Assembly: GCA_943370355.1 (NCBI GenBank)
Contig: CALRQP020000003.1
Coordinates: forward strand, 104,944 to 168,943
From: JADCGM01 sp943370355
Lineage (GTDB): Bacteria > Pseudomonadota > Alphaproteobacteria > Sphingomonadales > Sphingomonadaceae
Reading direction: 5' to 3'
Length of the DNA stretch: 64,000 nucleotides
Part shown: piece after piece, positions 32,094 to 40,648 of the stretch
How positions within the stretch are numbered: the first letter of the stretch is position 1
Layout: each line of letters starts with the position of its first letter
Program-made: the position numbers and the translations under genes
Notes under the pieces: generated by a model
Database searches by the model: none
The model's input: the letters and a program-made list of their open reading frames with translations, nothing else
Told to the model about the DNA's origin: nothing

Positions 32094-33431
32094 ATGGCGC
32101 GCAAATATTTCGGGACCGACGGCATCCGCGGCATGAGCAATCGCGGTGCGATGACGCCGCAGATGGCGATGCGGATTGGACAGGCGGCCGGTGCGCAATT
32201 CCTGCGCGGCGATCACAAGCACCGGGTCGTGATCGGCAAGGACACAAGGCTCAGCGGCTATATGATCGAGTCGGCGCTGATCGCCGGATTCACCTCGGTC
32301 GGCATGGATGTCGTGATGGTCGGCCCCGTGCCGACTCCGGCAGTGGCGCTGCTGACGCAATCGATGCGCGCCGATCTCGGCGTGATGATTTCGGCGAGCC
32401 ATAATCCCTACCACGACAATGGCATCAAATTCTTCGGACCCGACGGCTTCAAACTGTCAGATGCTGCCGAACTGGCGATCGAGGATCTGCTCGACCATCC
32501 GCCGCATGTCGCGCCGCCGGCGCATATTGGGCGCGCGCGCAAGATCGAGGATGCGCGCGGCCGCTACATCCATTTCGCCAAGACGACCTTCCCGAACCGG
32601 CTGCGGCTCGACGGGATGAAGGTCGTCGTCGATTGCGCCAATGGTGCGTCCTATATCGTTGCGCCGACGGCGCTGTGGGAACTTGGTGCCGAAGTGACCG
32701 CCATTGGCGTCGAGCCAAACGGCTTCAACATCAACGACCAGTGCGGCTCCACCCACCCGGCGGCGCTGCAGGCAAAAGTTCGCGAAGTCGGGGCCGATAT
32801 CGGCATTGCGCTGGATGGTGACGCCGACCGGCTCATCGTTGTCGACGAGCGCGGCGAGATCGTAGATGGCGACCAGCTGATGGCGGCAATCACCGCGAGC
32901 TGGGCAAAGTCCGGGCGGCTGATCGGCGGCGGACTCGTCGCGACGGTGATGTCAAACCTCGGCCTTGAACGGTTTCTGGAAGGCGAGGGGCTGCGGCTCG
33001 AACGGACGCGCGTCGGCGACCGCTATGTGCTCGAAGCGATGCGCGCCAAGGGCTTCAACGTCGGCGGCGAACAGTCGGGCCACATCATCCTGTCGGACTA
33101 TGCGACGACGGGCGACGGCCTCGTCGCGGCGCTGCAGATCCTGGCCTGCGTCATTGACAGCGGCCAGCCGGCCAGCGTCGCACTCAAGAAGTTCGAACCC
33201 TTCCCGCAGGTCCTCAAGAATGTGCGTTTCGAAGGCGCGACGCCGCTCGACAATGCGACCGTCAAGGCATCGATCGCCGATGGCGAGGCGCGGTTGAACG
33301 GCTCGGGCCGCCTCGTGATCCGCCCCTCGGGCACCGAACCGCTGATCCGTGTCATGGCCGAGGGCGAGGACGAGGCGCTGGTGCACGAAGTCGTCGACAG
33401 CATCTGCGAGGCGGTCCGGCAGGCAGCATGA
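32094..33431 (+). CDS. glmM: phosphoglucosamine mutase
   Basis: A 445-residue enzyme that interconverts glucosamine 6-phosphate and 1-phosphate for UDP-GlcNAc, hence peptidoglycan and lipopolysaccharide. It starts ARKYFGTDGIRG, the classic GlmM N terminus. The phosphoserine loop is ISASHNPYHDNGIKFFG (Ser102), the metal loop is ALDGDADRLIVVDE, the sugar loop is GGEQSGHIIL, and the C-terminal phosphate-binding loop is IRPSGTEPLIRVMAEG. All parts are present. thiD overlaps its end by 4 bases. Confidence 0.98.
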   Translation: MARKYFGTDGIRGMSNRGAMTPQMAMRIGQAAGAQFLRGDHKHRVVIGKDTRLSGYMIESALIAGFTSVGMDVVMVGPVPTPAVALLTQSMRADLGVMISASHNPYHDNGIKFFGPDGFKLSDAAELAIEDLLDHPPHVAPPAHIGRARKIEDARGRYIHFAKTTFPNRLRLDGMKVVVDCANGASYIVAPTALWELGAEVTAIGVEPNGFNINDQCGSTHPAALQAKVREVGADIGIALDGDADRLIVVDERGEIVDGDQLMAAITASWAKSGRLIGGGLVATVMSNLGLERFLEGEGLRLERTRVGDRYVLEAMRAKGFNVGGEQSGHIILSDYATTGDGLVAALQILACVIDSGQPASVALKKFEPFPQVLKNVRFEGATPLDNATVKASIADGEARLNGSGRLVIRPSGTEPLIRVMAEGEDEALVHEVVDSICEAVRQAA

Positions 33432-34231
33432 GTCCGAAAGGGCGGGTTCTCGTCGTCGCGGGCTCCGATTCGGGCGGGGGGGCGGGCATTCAGGCCGATA
33501 TCAAAACGATCACGATGCTCGGCGGCTATGCTGCGACAGCAATTTCCGCGCTCACCGTGCAGAATACGCTGGGTGTGACCGGGATATTGCCGGTGCCGCC
33601 CGATTTCACCGCTGCCCAGATGCGTGCGGTGCTCGACGACATCGGCGCTGATGCCGTGAAGACGGGCATGCTGGGGGACGCTGCGACGATTGCTGCGGTG
33701 GCGGGGGTGCTGGAGACCGTCGACGTGCCGATCGTGGTCGATCCCGTGATGATTGCAAAGGGCGGGGCTAAACTGCTCGACGATAGCGCGCTTGGTGCGC
33801 TTATCGAGAGATTGTTGCCGCTTGCGTCATTGGTAACGCCGAACACGCCCGAGTTGGCCGCGTTGACCGGTATGTCGGCGGAGTCGGAGGCGGAGGCCTT
33901 GTTGGCGGGCCGCAGCCTCATCACAAGAGTATCGCGGGCGGTATTGGTCAAGGGCGGCCATCTGCCGGGGGACATCGTCGTTGATTGGCTACTGACAGCC
34001 GCGGGCGAGCATCGCTTCGCCGCGCCGCGGATCGACAGCCGCCATACACATGGCACGGGCTGCACCTTGGCCAGCGCGATTGCGACCGGTCTCGCGCAAG
34101 GCTTGGCTTTGCCTGAAGCCATCGACCGGGCTCGAAACTATGTCCGCGCCGCCATCGCGGCTGCGCCCGGATATGGTGCCGGCCATGGCCCGCTGGGCCA
34201 CAATTATGCGGTCGGGAATTCGACCTCATAG
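33428..34231 (+). CDS. thiD: hydroxymethylpyrimidine/phosphomethylpyrimidine kinase
   Basis: A 267-residue ribokinase-fold enzyme that phosphorylates HMP and HMP-P in thiamine synthesis. VLVVAGSDSGGGAGIQADIKT at the start, VVDPVMIAKGGAKLL, LVTPNTPELAALTG and the anion-hole motif DSRHTHGTGCTLASAIA are all canonical. It is translationally coupled to glmM (ATGA overlap). Its last 28 bases overlap, tail to tail, the 3' end of the opposite-strand PhyP-like gene. Confidence 0.97.
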   Translation: MSPKGRVLVVAGSDSGGGAGIQADIKTITMLGGYAATAISALTVQNTLGVTGILPVPPDFTAAQMRAVLDDIGADAVKTGMLGDAATIAAVAGVLETVDVPIVVDPVMIAKGGAKLLDDSALGALIERLLPLASLVTPNTPELAALTGMSAESEAEALLAGRSLITRVSRAVLVKGGHLPGDIVVDWLLTAAGEHRFAAPRIDSRHTHGTGCTLASAIATGLAQGLALPEAIDRARNYVRAAIAAAPGYGAGHGPLGHNYAVGNSTS

Positions 34232-35871
34232 CTGCCGCGTTCGGCGTCGTGCACAAGCCGCGTGCGCATCTGCCGGGCCATGCCTTGCGCGATGCGCGCG
34301 GTCGGATCGGTATGGCCGGGCGCGAAGGTGTCGACGCCCCGGAAGCTGACGGCCTCGATCACCAGCTTGCCGCGACCGGCGTCGCTTCGTGCCATGACGC
34401 GGACGGCCATGGCCGTCCCGGCAGCCAACCGCGCCGCCGCCGTGACAAGTTCAGTGACGAGGAAGGCGAGGGGCACGGCGGTGTCCTGGGGGACCCGGAA
34501 TCGCTCGACGTCGGGCGTCAGCGCAACCTGCGTACCTTCCTGCGTGGCAACGCTTTGCTCAAGCCCCGCGCACAGGTCCTGCATAAGCGAGCGTAGGTCG
34601 ACGCCCTTCATCGCCTCGTCGTCGTAGAGCCAGCGATGGACCAGCGCGAGCGCGTTAACGCGCTGCTGGATCGTCGAATAGGCATGGGCGACTTCGGGCG
34701 ATGCGGCGTCGCGCGATTGCAGCGACAGCAGGCTCGAGACGATTTGCAGATTGTTCTTCACGCGGTGATGCACCTCGCGCGTGAGCTTCTTCTGAGTGGC
34801 GAGCGAGTCCCGTAACTCCCCTTCATGGCCGTGGATCTGGTCAGCCATGCGGTCGAACGCCGTACCGAGCTGTGACATCTCCTGCGTCACGAAACGTCCG
34901 CTGCCGACGCGCACCGAAACATCGCCGCCGCCGTAGCGGACCATTGCCTGGCGCATTTCCTTGAGCGGCGTGACCACGAGACGGTCGATCGCCAGCCAGG
35001 CGATGAGCACCGCCGCCAGCCACATCAGAGCGGGCAGCGAGATCGCCAGCGCCTGCGCGAGTGCGATGCGCGTCGCCGGGGTCGCAATGTCGATCTCGAG
35101 ACCCGGCATTGCCATCTGCCGCCCGCCGCGCAGCCAATGCCGGCCATCGCTATCGGTAATCGTCTCGAAATTGCGACCGTTGCTTTGGCCTGAGATCGGC
35201 CTTCCCCACTGCGCGAGCTGTTCGCCGAAGCGGCGCAGTTGAACGCTCTCCTGTCCCGACCGCATTTCGGCCGGAAGCAATGTCGCCAGGTCCGTCCGCG
35301 GCATGCGTGCGAGGATCGCATTTCCCTCGCCCTCGGTCGCCATGTCGCGGACCGCGAGCACCAGGTCGCGCTCGGGCCCGGCCTCGTCAACAAGCAGCGC
35401 GCGGGAAAAACGGCCCCAGCCCGTCGGCGGCGCGGGTTGGAGCTGTGCGAGCGGCACCTGCGGCAGGCGTGCGCCTGCCGACGCGCACAACAGCCGCCCT
35501 GCGGAATCCACCCGCACGATCGAGGCGATGCGATTGTCGACTTGCGCAAGCCGGGTCAGCTGCATGTCGCAGGACGCGCGCATGTCGGGCGTGCTCACGC
35601 CATCAAGCAGCAGCGCCTGCAGCGTGACGAACTCGGTTTCGAGGCTCGATTCGATGCCGCGCTGAATGGTGTCGAGCCGGCCCGCCGCCAGACGTGCCTG
35701 GGACGCCCGGACATCGCTGTAGCTGTCGAAGGCGGCGATCAGCGCCAATATGCCGAGCGGCAGCAGCGCAAGCGCGAGTGCCGCGATAACCTGCGCCGAC
35801 AGCGGCCACGCCGCAAAGCGGTGCAGCACTGAGCTTGGCGAGACGACGGGATTGGCGGGCGGCTTCAACAT
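34204..35871 (-). CDS. PhyP-like HisKA_2 sensor protein with degenerate ATPase domain
   Basis: A 555-residue membrane protein. Hydrophobic segments at about 27-48 and 283-303 flank a large extracytoplasmic domain, followed by a HAMP-like segment (VVTPLKEMRQAMVRYGGGDV). The H-box LTREVHHRVKNNLQIVSSLL is of HisKA_2 type. The ATPase domain lacks the N-box asparagine (VTELVTAAARLA; canonical ELVTNA) and I find no DxGxG box: the expected stretch reads LVIEAVSFRGVDTFAPG. It lies directly downstream of nepR (42-base gap). In Sphingomonas, PhyP is a kinase-like protein of the stress locus that removes phosphate from PhyR, and this gene matches it in place and in being kinase-defective. A phosphatase role is therefore likely but inferred. 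Confidence 0.8.
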   Translation of the reverse strand: MLKPPANPVVSPSSVLHRFAAWPLSAQVIAALALALLPLGILALIAAFDSYSDVRASQARLAAGRLDTIQRGIESSLETEFVTLQALLLDGVSTPDMRASCDMQLTRLAQVDNRIASIVRVDSAGRLLCASAGARLPQVPLAQLQPAPPTGWGRFSRALLVDEAGPERDLVLAVRDMATEGEGNAILARMPRTDLATLLPAEMRSGQESVQLRRFGEQLAQWGRPISGQSNGRNFETITDSDGRHWLRGGRQMAMPGLEIDIATPATRIALAQALAISLPALMWLAAVLIAWLAIDRLVVTPLKEMRQAMVRYGGGDVSVRVGSGRFVTQEMSQLGTAFDRMADQIHGHEGELRDSLATQKKLTREVHHRVKNNLQIVSSLLSLQSRDAASPEVAHAYSTIQQRVNALALVHRWLYDDEAMKGVDLRSLMQDLCAGLEQSVATQEGTQVALTPDVERFRVPQDTAVPLAFLVTELVTAAARLAAGTAMAVRVMARSDAGRGKLVIEAVSFRGVDTFAPGHTDPTARIAQGMARQMRTRLVHDAERGSYEVEFPTA

Positions 35872-35913
35872 CTGTGCGTCCCGTAACGCATCAACGCCCG
35901 CAAGGCACCGCGA

Positions 35914-36072
35914 TCAGGCAAGTTTTCGCAAAAGATCCTCGAACTGGTCGGGGACGGGCTCGAGCAGCACATCGTCATAGATGTGGCGCAAATGCGCGCC
36001 GACACGCTCACCGAGTTCGGGGCCGCGCGGGCGCGGCGGCAGTTTGGGGTCCGGTTTGCTCTTGCGCGGCAT
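35914..36072 (-). CDS. nepR: NepR anti-sigma factor
   Basis: A 52-residue protein starting at ATG 36072 (MPRKSKPDPKLPPRPRG); an in-frame ATG at 36135 is possible but less likely. The core LGERVGAHLRHIYDDVLLEP, then VPDQFEDLLRKLA, is the two-helix NepR signature. NepR holds sigma EcfG inactive; phosphorylated PhyR captures NepR and frees the sigma factor. It is divergent from phyR, as in many alphaproteobacteria. The usual ecfG partner does not follow; the next gene is the PhyP-like one, so the sigma gene must be elsewhere. Confidence 0.92.
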   Translation of the reverse strand: MPRKSKPDPKLPPRPRGPELGERVGAHLRHIYDDVLLEPVPDQFEDLLRKLA

Positions 36073-36183
36073 GAATGTGACCGGGGTATCCCTATCATTG
36101 TTATGCCCTGCGGAATTCCACTGAAACGTCCGCATCCGCCACCGGCGGCCTGCGGGCTTTAACGGCGGTGATGCCGCCTTGGA

Positions 36184-36208
36184 AACAAAAAATGCACTGG
36201 GCGGTTCC
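36184..36208 (-). promoter_or_regulatory. candidate EcfG-type promoter of nepR
   Basis: On the minus strand GGAAC (36208-36204), 16 bases, then TGTT (36187-36184), one mismatch from the EcfG -10 element CGTT. It lies 111 bases before the nepR ATG, within the 271-base phyR-nepR divergent gap. Autoregulation of nepR by EcfG is common. I saw no comparable element for phyR. Confidence 0.5.
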
Positions 36209-36343
36209 GCTAATGGGTGCGTGCAGATCGTCGCAGGGGCGGACGGGGTGAGCGGGGTTGACGGGCAGGGGCCCGCCGTTCACATCCGTAACGAACTGGC
36301 GTCGGGGGGCGCGCGGTAATCTCTAGGGAATTGGATCCTCCGA

Positions 36344-37141
36344 ATGTCGCTTGCTACCGAAATTGCACCGCATCTTCCGTACCTTCGCCGCTACGCCCGC
36401 GCCCTGACCGGCACCCAGTCGCATGGCGACGCCTTCGTCCGCGCCGCCCTTGAAGCCATCGTCTCTGCCCCCGACGCCTTCCCGCGCGACGTCGATGCGC
36501 GGCTCGGTCTCTACAAGACCTTCCACGCCATCTGGGCATCGGCCAACCTTGAGGTCGAGGGCGAGGAACCGGATGCCGCGACTGATTTCGAACGGATTGC
36601 CCAGAACCGGCTCGCCTCGATCACGCCGCTGTCGCGTCAGGCGTTGCTGCTGACCGCGATGGAGGGCTTCACCAACGAGGATACCGCCTATCTGATCGAT
36701 GCCACGCCTGCGGACGTGCAGAGCCTTGTCGCCGAGGCGCTCGCCGAGATCGAGCGGCAGACCGCGACACGTGTGCTGATCATCGAGGACGAGCCGATCA
36801 TTGCGATGGACATCGAATCGATCGTCCGCGACCTCGGCCATGACGTCGTCGGAGTGGCCGTGACGCGCGACGAGGCCGTCAGCATGGCACTGGCCGAGAA
36901 GCCAGGCCTCGTGCTCGCCGACATCCAGCTTGCCGATGACTCGTCGGGTATCGATGCGGTGAAGGATATCCTGAACCAGTTCCAGGTGCCGGTGATCTTC
37001 ATCACCGCCTTCCCGGAACGCCTGCTGACCGGCGAACGGCCCGAGCCGACCTTCCTGATCACCAAACCGTTCCAGCGTTCGACCGTCAAGGCGGCTATCA
37101 GCCAGGCGCTGTTTTTCAACTCAACGGCGAGCTTTGGTTGA
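36344..37141 (+). CDS. phyR: PhyR, anti-anti-sigma response regulator of the general stress response
   Basis: A 265-residue protein with the PhyR layout: an N-terminal ECF-sigma-like domain (residues 1 to about 138: LPYLRRYARALTGTQSHGD, then TPLSRQALLLTAMEGFTNEDTAYL) fused to a C-terminal receiver (VLIIEDEPIIAMDIE; phospho-acceptor Asp193 in LADIQLADDSSGID; Thr221 in FITAFPE; Lys241 in LITKPF). The sigma-like part cannot bind DNA in known PhyR proteins; when the receiver is phosphorylated it binds NepR instead. It is divergent from nepR. The HisKA_2 kinases in this window are candidate phosphodonors or phosphatases. Confidence 0.97.
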   Translation: MSLATEIAPHLPYLRRYARALTGTQSHGDAFVRAALEAIVSAPDAFPRDVDARLGLYKTFHAIWASANLEVEGEEPDAATDFERIAQNRLASITPLSRQALLLTAMEGFTNEDTAYLIDATPADVQSLVAEALAEIERQTATRVLIIEDEPIIAMDIESIVRDLGHDVVGVAVTRDEAVSMALAEKPGLVLADIQLADDSSGIDAVKDILNQFQVPVIFITAFPERLLTGERPEPTFLITKPFQRSTVKAAISQALFFNSTASFG

Positions 37142-37145
37142 AAAA
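37112..37145. repeat. AT-rich inverted repeat spanning the phyR stop codon
   Basis: TTTTTCAAC (37112-37120) and GTTGAAAAA (37137-37145) are perfect 9-bp arms separated by 16 bases. The right arm contains the phyR stop. No T-run follows in the phyR direction, so it is a poor intrinsic terminator; it might be a protein-binding site for the next gene, or chance. Confidence 0.35.
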
Positions 37146-37213
37146 AATCAGATAGTTGCCAAAGCGCAAAGTCGTGCCTAGCCTCCCCGCTTGTTCTGAG
37201 GGGGGCATAGACT

Positions 37214-39670
37214 TTGCGCGTTCGCACGTGGTGGCTTTGTGCCGCGCTGGGGCTTGCCCTGATTGGACCGCCGGCTGACGCCAAATCCCCACGCAAGGCG
37301 GCTGTTCGTCAGACATCAATCGCTAAGCCTGTCCGGCCTGAGGGGATTGAGCAAAGCTACGCCCGGTTGTGTGCCGGGGAGGCAGCGACAGGCGATGCGG
37401 AAACCTGCGCTGCGCTGAAGCAGGCGATGATCGCTAAGCTGACCGGCGGCAAGGCCGCAGATCCGTCTCCGGCTATAGCTGCCTCTCAAGGAGCCAAGCC
37501 GTTCGGACTGAGCTTCAAAGACGATTTGGTCGGAGACGGCGGGATCGAAATCTCGAACGTCGCAGCAGGCAGTGCAGCGGCTGCTGCCGGCTTGCTGCCA
37601 GGCGACCTGCTCTTCTGGGGTTCGGCGGGTGGATCTAATGCCCAGGTCCCATTCCGCGATCCCGCTGCCTTCGCGCAATGGGCCGCTGGCGTTTCGCAAG
37701 GATCGAAACAAAAAATCCTTTACCAGCGAAACGGCAAATCTGCGTACGTCACCCTGGCTAGCGGTTCTGGCGGGCCGGTCAGCCAAGATCGCTCGGCGAC
37801 GTCCGAAGGAATTGTGGGCCCCGGGATCGGGGGACTGCTGTCGATGTTGGGCGGTGCGAACAAACCGGCAGCCGCTGGCTCAACCGTGGCAGGGTCAGGT
37901 TTGGAGCGAACGGTGACCGCGCCCTACGGCCAGACGACCAAGTTCGATTTGAAAATGACGGAGGGTCAGCTCGTCGAGGTCGAAGTCGTTACCGGATCGT
38001 CGGACGGCGTGATCTTTTCGTCGGTGTGTCGCGCCAACGATTCCTTCTGGGGGGTGAACAGCTACTGCCTCGCGCCCGGGGTTATCAGCAAATCGACGAC
38101 AGTGTATCGCCACCGCGCGCCGCGCAACGGCACGCTCCAGATTAAACTCAAGACCAAGGGCGGTGCGGGTTCGACCTACTCGCTTCGGACCATGGAAGTT
38201 CGCGCTGGCGGCGGTGCGGCAGTGCTACGCGAACTCGGCAAGATGGCTGGTCGTAGCTTTTTCGGCGCTGGGACTGTCGATGGCATCCCCGTCAAGGTCG
38301 CATTAGCCTATGCCGTCGAAGAACCAGATCGCTCTGGCGTTGTGACCTTTCGTGACGAGTCCGGGAAAACCGACCGGATGCGGGTGGTCGTCGATAACGC
38401 AGGCGATGCGGCCTTCACACTGGGGTCGACGCGCGAAACCGGCGCCGTACGGCTCGGCGTCGATGGGCTCGTTTACTTCCACTTTGCGGGCGGCCGATCG
38501 GGTTATGGCATGACGGCGGACGGAAAGTGGATCAGCAGCTGGCAGCCCAAGGTGGGCTACGACGGCTATGGCGGTAGCGACAAGACGAGCGATGCCGGAA
38601 GCTACTCGGAGGCAGGGCGCGTCACCGTTCCCCCGACGACCGAGAGGGAGATCGCCGCCATGATCAAGGCCGGACCGGCGCGGATCGCCGCTGCCAAGGC
38701 GAAGCGGTTCCTGCAGTGGGGCGCGTTGCGCACGCTCGCCGGCAAGACCTGGGGGTTCGCAGACGAAAACGGCCGGGACACGATCGTCGCATATGCTTGG
38801 GATAAGCCAGAGCAGTCGATGACGGTAAGCTACTGGACTCCTGCGGGACTTGGGCTGGCACCATATGTGACGGGCCGTCTGACCCATAACCCCAGCGGTG
38901 GTGGGTTCATTCTGGGCACGTTCGGCACGACGCCAGGAAGCGGAACCCTGTCGCTGACGCTGGATCCCGATGGCGCGCTCATCCAGACGAACGACAAATG
39001 GGTTTCGCGCCTGACGGTCGCGGACGACGGATCTGTGGAATGGCGCTACCTGAAGACACCGTCCGGTCAGCCAATTCCCCCCAGCATTTACCGGCCGATC
39101 GCGCCCGCCCAAATCGCCGCACTTACGCAGCAAGCCCGATCCTACCGCGAGCAGCAAGCCGCAGCGCAGCAGGCTCAGCAGCAGTCACAGGGGGTAAACC
39201 TCTTCAATACGCTCAACGCCATCCGGAACGCCGGATCGATCGACGGTGCCTTCAATCAGGGCATGGTGCAAATGCTCAACCAGAAGGCGCCCGGTCTCGG
39301 CGACATCTACGGTGCGGCCGCAAGCCCAGGTGGGCTGAAAGGGGCTGGAGGGGGCGGCGGAGGGTCGGTCAATCCGCTCACAGGCATGCGGATAGGCGGC
39401 AGCGGCGGCGGTAGAGGCGGCGCAGGGGGCGGCGGCCCAAACCTCGCGATCGGGCCACATTGTCCCGGGTTCACCGAGGCCAATTACCGAAGCCACGCCT
39501 TTAACGGGGGGCGCGATCAGCAGCTCTATGCGCTGTGCGGGCAGGCGTTCGAATATTACCACATGTACCAGAATGCCGTTCAGCAAGGCGATCCGGACGC
39601 GGGCCGCACCTATCAAGCGCACAGCGACGCGGTGCGTCAGATCAAACAGTTCGTGGCGGAGGCGCGGTGA
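37214..39670 (+). CDS. large secreted protein of unknown function with PDZ-like domain
   Basis: An 818-residue protein starting at TTG 37214 (GAGGGG 9 nt upstream). A clear Sec signal peptide (RVRTWWLCAALGLALIGPPADA) is followed by a PDZ-like domain at about 95-175 (GIEISNVAAGSAAAAAGLLPGDLLFW). Next is a beta-rich region at about 230-330 (TVTAPYGQTTKFDLKM), resembling secreted pre-peptidase-type beta-sandwiches. The middle is long, with tryptophan-containing repeats (GKWISSWQPK, NDKWVSRLTV), and then comes a Gln-rich helix (about 635-665). A glycine-rich linker (about 705-755) and a final Cys-containing helical domain (CPGFTEANYRSHAF, YALCGQAFEYYHMY) end the protein. No catalytic motif was recognised. 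The next gene starts within its stop codon, so the two form a coupled secreted pair. Confidence 0.85.
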   Translation: MRVRTWWLCAALGLALIGPPADAKSPRKAAVRQTSIAKPVRPEGIEQSYARLCAGEAATGDAETCAALKQAMIAKLTGGKAADPSPAIAASQGAKPFGLSFKDDLVGDGGIEISNVAAGSAAAAAGLLPGDLLFWGSAGGSNAQVPFRDPAAFAQWAAGVSQGSKQKILYQRNGKSAYVTLASGSGGPVSQDRSATSEGIVGPGIGGLLSMLGGANKPAAAGSTVAGSGLERTVTAPYGQTTKFDLKMTEGQLVEVEVVTGSSDGVIFSSVCRANDSFWGVNSYCLAPGVISKSTTVYRHRAPRNGTLQIKLKTKGGAGSTYSLRTMEVRAGGGAAVLRELGKMAGRSFFGAGTVDGIPVKVALAYAVEEPDRSGVVTFRDESGKTDRMRVVVDNAGDAAFTLGSTRETGAVRLGVDGLVYFHFAGGRSGYGMTADGKWISSWQPKVGYDGYGGSDKTSDAGSYSEAGRVTVPPTTEREIAAMIKAGPARIAAAKAKRFLQWGALRTLAGKTWGFADENGRDTIVAYAWDKPEQSMTVSYWTPAGLGLAPYVTGRLTHNPSGGGFILGTFGTTPGSGTLSLTLDPDGALIQTNDKWVSRLTVADDGSVEWRYLKTPSGQPIPPSIYRPIAPAQIAALTQQARSYREQQAAAQQAQQQSQGVNLFNTLNAIRNAGSIDGAFNQGMVQMLNQKAPGLGDIYGAAASPGGLKGAGGGGGGSVNPLTGMRIGGSGGGRGGAGGGGPNLAIGPHCPGFTEANYRSHAFNGGRDQQLYALCGQAFEYYHMYQNAVQQGDPDAGRTYQAHSDAVRQIKQFVAEAR

Positions 39671-40602
39671 TGCGGATCGCTTTGGCAGCAGCACTGCTGG
39701 CTACCGGCGCGCCGGCAAGCGCCGCATTCAATGCCTATTATTGTTGGGCGCCCGACGCGGCGAGCGGCAAGGTTTTCATGTCCGAGGTGCGCACTGGCGG
39801 TGTTCCCGACAGGGTCGCCTTCGCACCGAAATGGGCGGCATGGCTCCGCGCAAGCGGCCGAGCACAAGGCGACATCCAACCGATTTGCACGATGCGGGAA
39901 ACTGCTGACGAGGTTGCGCGTGCGCGAGCAGCGTTGCCCGTCGAAAGCTGCAGGGAGTGCGGAACGGCCCGCGATTTCGTTGACGCGACGATGGCCGGAG
40001 GGTCGACTCCTCCGCCGCGCCCGAAGGCCGCCGCTATAGTCGTTCGCCACGAGACAGGCCCCAAGACCGAATACCCTTGGATCATTGCATGGGGGAATAA
40101 CGAGACTGGGCGTATCGTGTGGGCCACAGGTCCCAACAGCTACGAAACTGAACGTCGCGTCGCTGCCAAGGCATATGCCAATAAGAAGGCCGGATGGGCA
40201 CCACTTGTTGCGTCCCGCAGCATCGGTTTCGGAGCCGCCATGTGTACGCGCGACAAGTCGCGGGTGCGCTTCTTTACCGTGTACCCCCGCGCGAGCTTCA
40301 AGGATGCGGTGACGGAAGCAAGGCAGCGGGCGGAATTGGCAGCCCGGGCAACCGGTCAGCAGCCCTTCCTGTGCGGCGGATGGCTCGCCAACGACCCGAC
40401 AGGAAAGCCCGCTCCGGCCACGCTAATTGATTTGGTCCGTGGGGGCATCCGACTTCTGGTGACCTCCAGTGGAAAGTCCGAACCGATATGCGTGAATCAC
40501 CGGGGTCGCATTATTTCCAAGGGTGACGGCAGCGTTCCCGGAACTGGACGATGCGCTGTGGAGTTCGTGCGGTCCAGCGGTGCAAGTGGCGTCCGCGGTT
40601 AG
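39670..40602 (+). CDS. secreted protein of unknown function, coupled to the upstream PDZ-like protein
   Basis: A 310-residue protein from ATG 39670, which shares one base with the previous TGA (TGATG). The signal peptide is MRIALAAALLATGAPASA. The mature protein has paired cysteines (YYCWAPDA, ICTMRETAD, VESCREC), a Pro-rich linker near residue 115, then a domain with WIIAWGNNETGRIVWATG and KAGWAPLVASRSIGFGAAMC. A similar N-terminal block in other secreted proteins is not known to me. Its base composition resembles the upstream gene and is lower in GC than the housekeeping genes. It is probably exported together with its neighbour and may act with it. Confidence 0.8.
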   Translation: MRIALAAALLATGAPASAAFNAYYCWAPDAASGKVFMSEVRTGGVPDRVAFAPKWAAWLRASGRAQGDIQPICTMRETADEVARARAALPVESCRECGTARDFVDATMAGGSTPPPRPKAAAIVVRHETGPKTEYPWIIAWGNNETGRIVWATGPNSYETERRVAAKAYANKKAGWAPLVASRSIGFGAAMCTRDKSRVRFFTVYPRASFKDAVTEARQRAELAARATGQQPFLCGGWLANDPTGKPAPATLIDLVRGGIRLLVTSSGKSEPICVNHRGRIISKGDGSVPGTGRCAVEFVRSSGASGVRG

Positions 40603-40648
40603 CCGAAGCCCTTTCCAGCGCACCTTGCCGAGAATGTCACCGACCGCA

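Noticed and set aside
31959..32247. N-terminal extension of the Rel/SpoT protein to 32247
   Set aside because: The extra residues are Cys/Arg/Pro-rich and overlap the start of divergent glmM; GTG 31959 gives the normal RSH N terminus.
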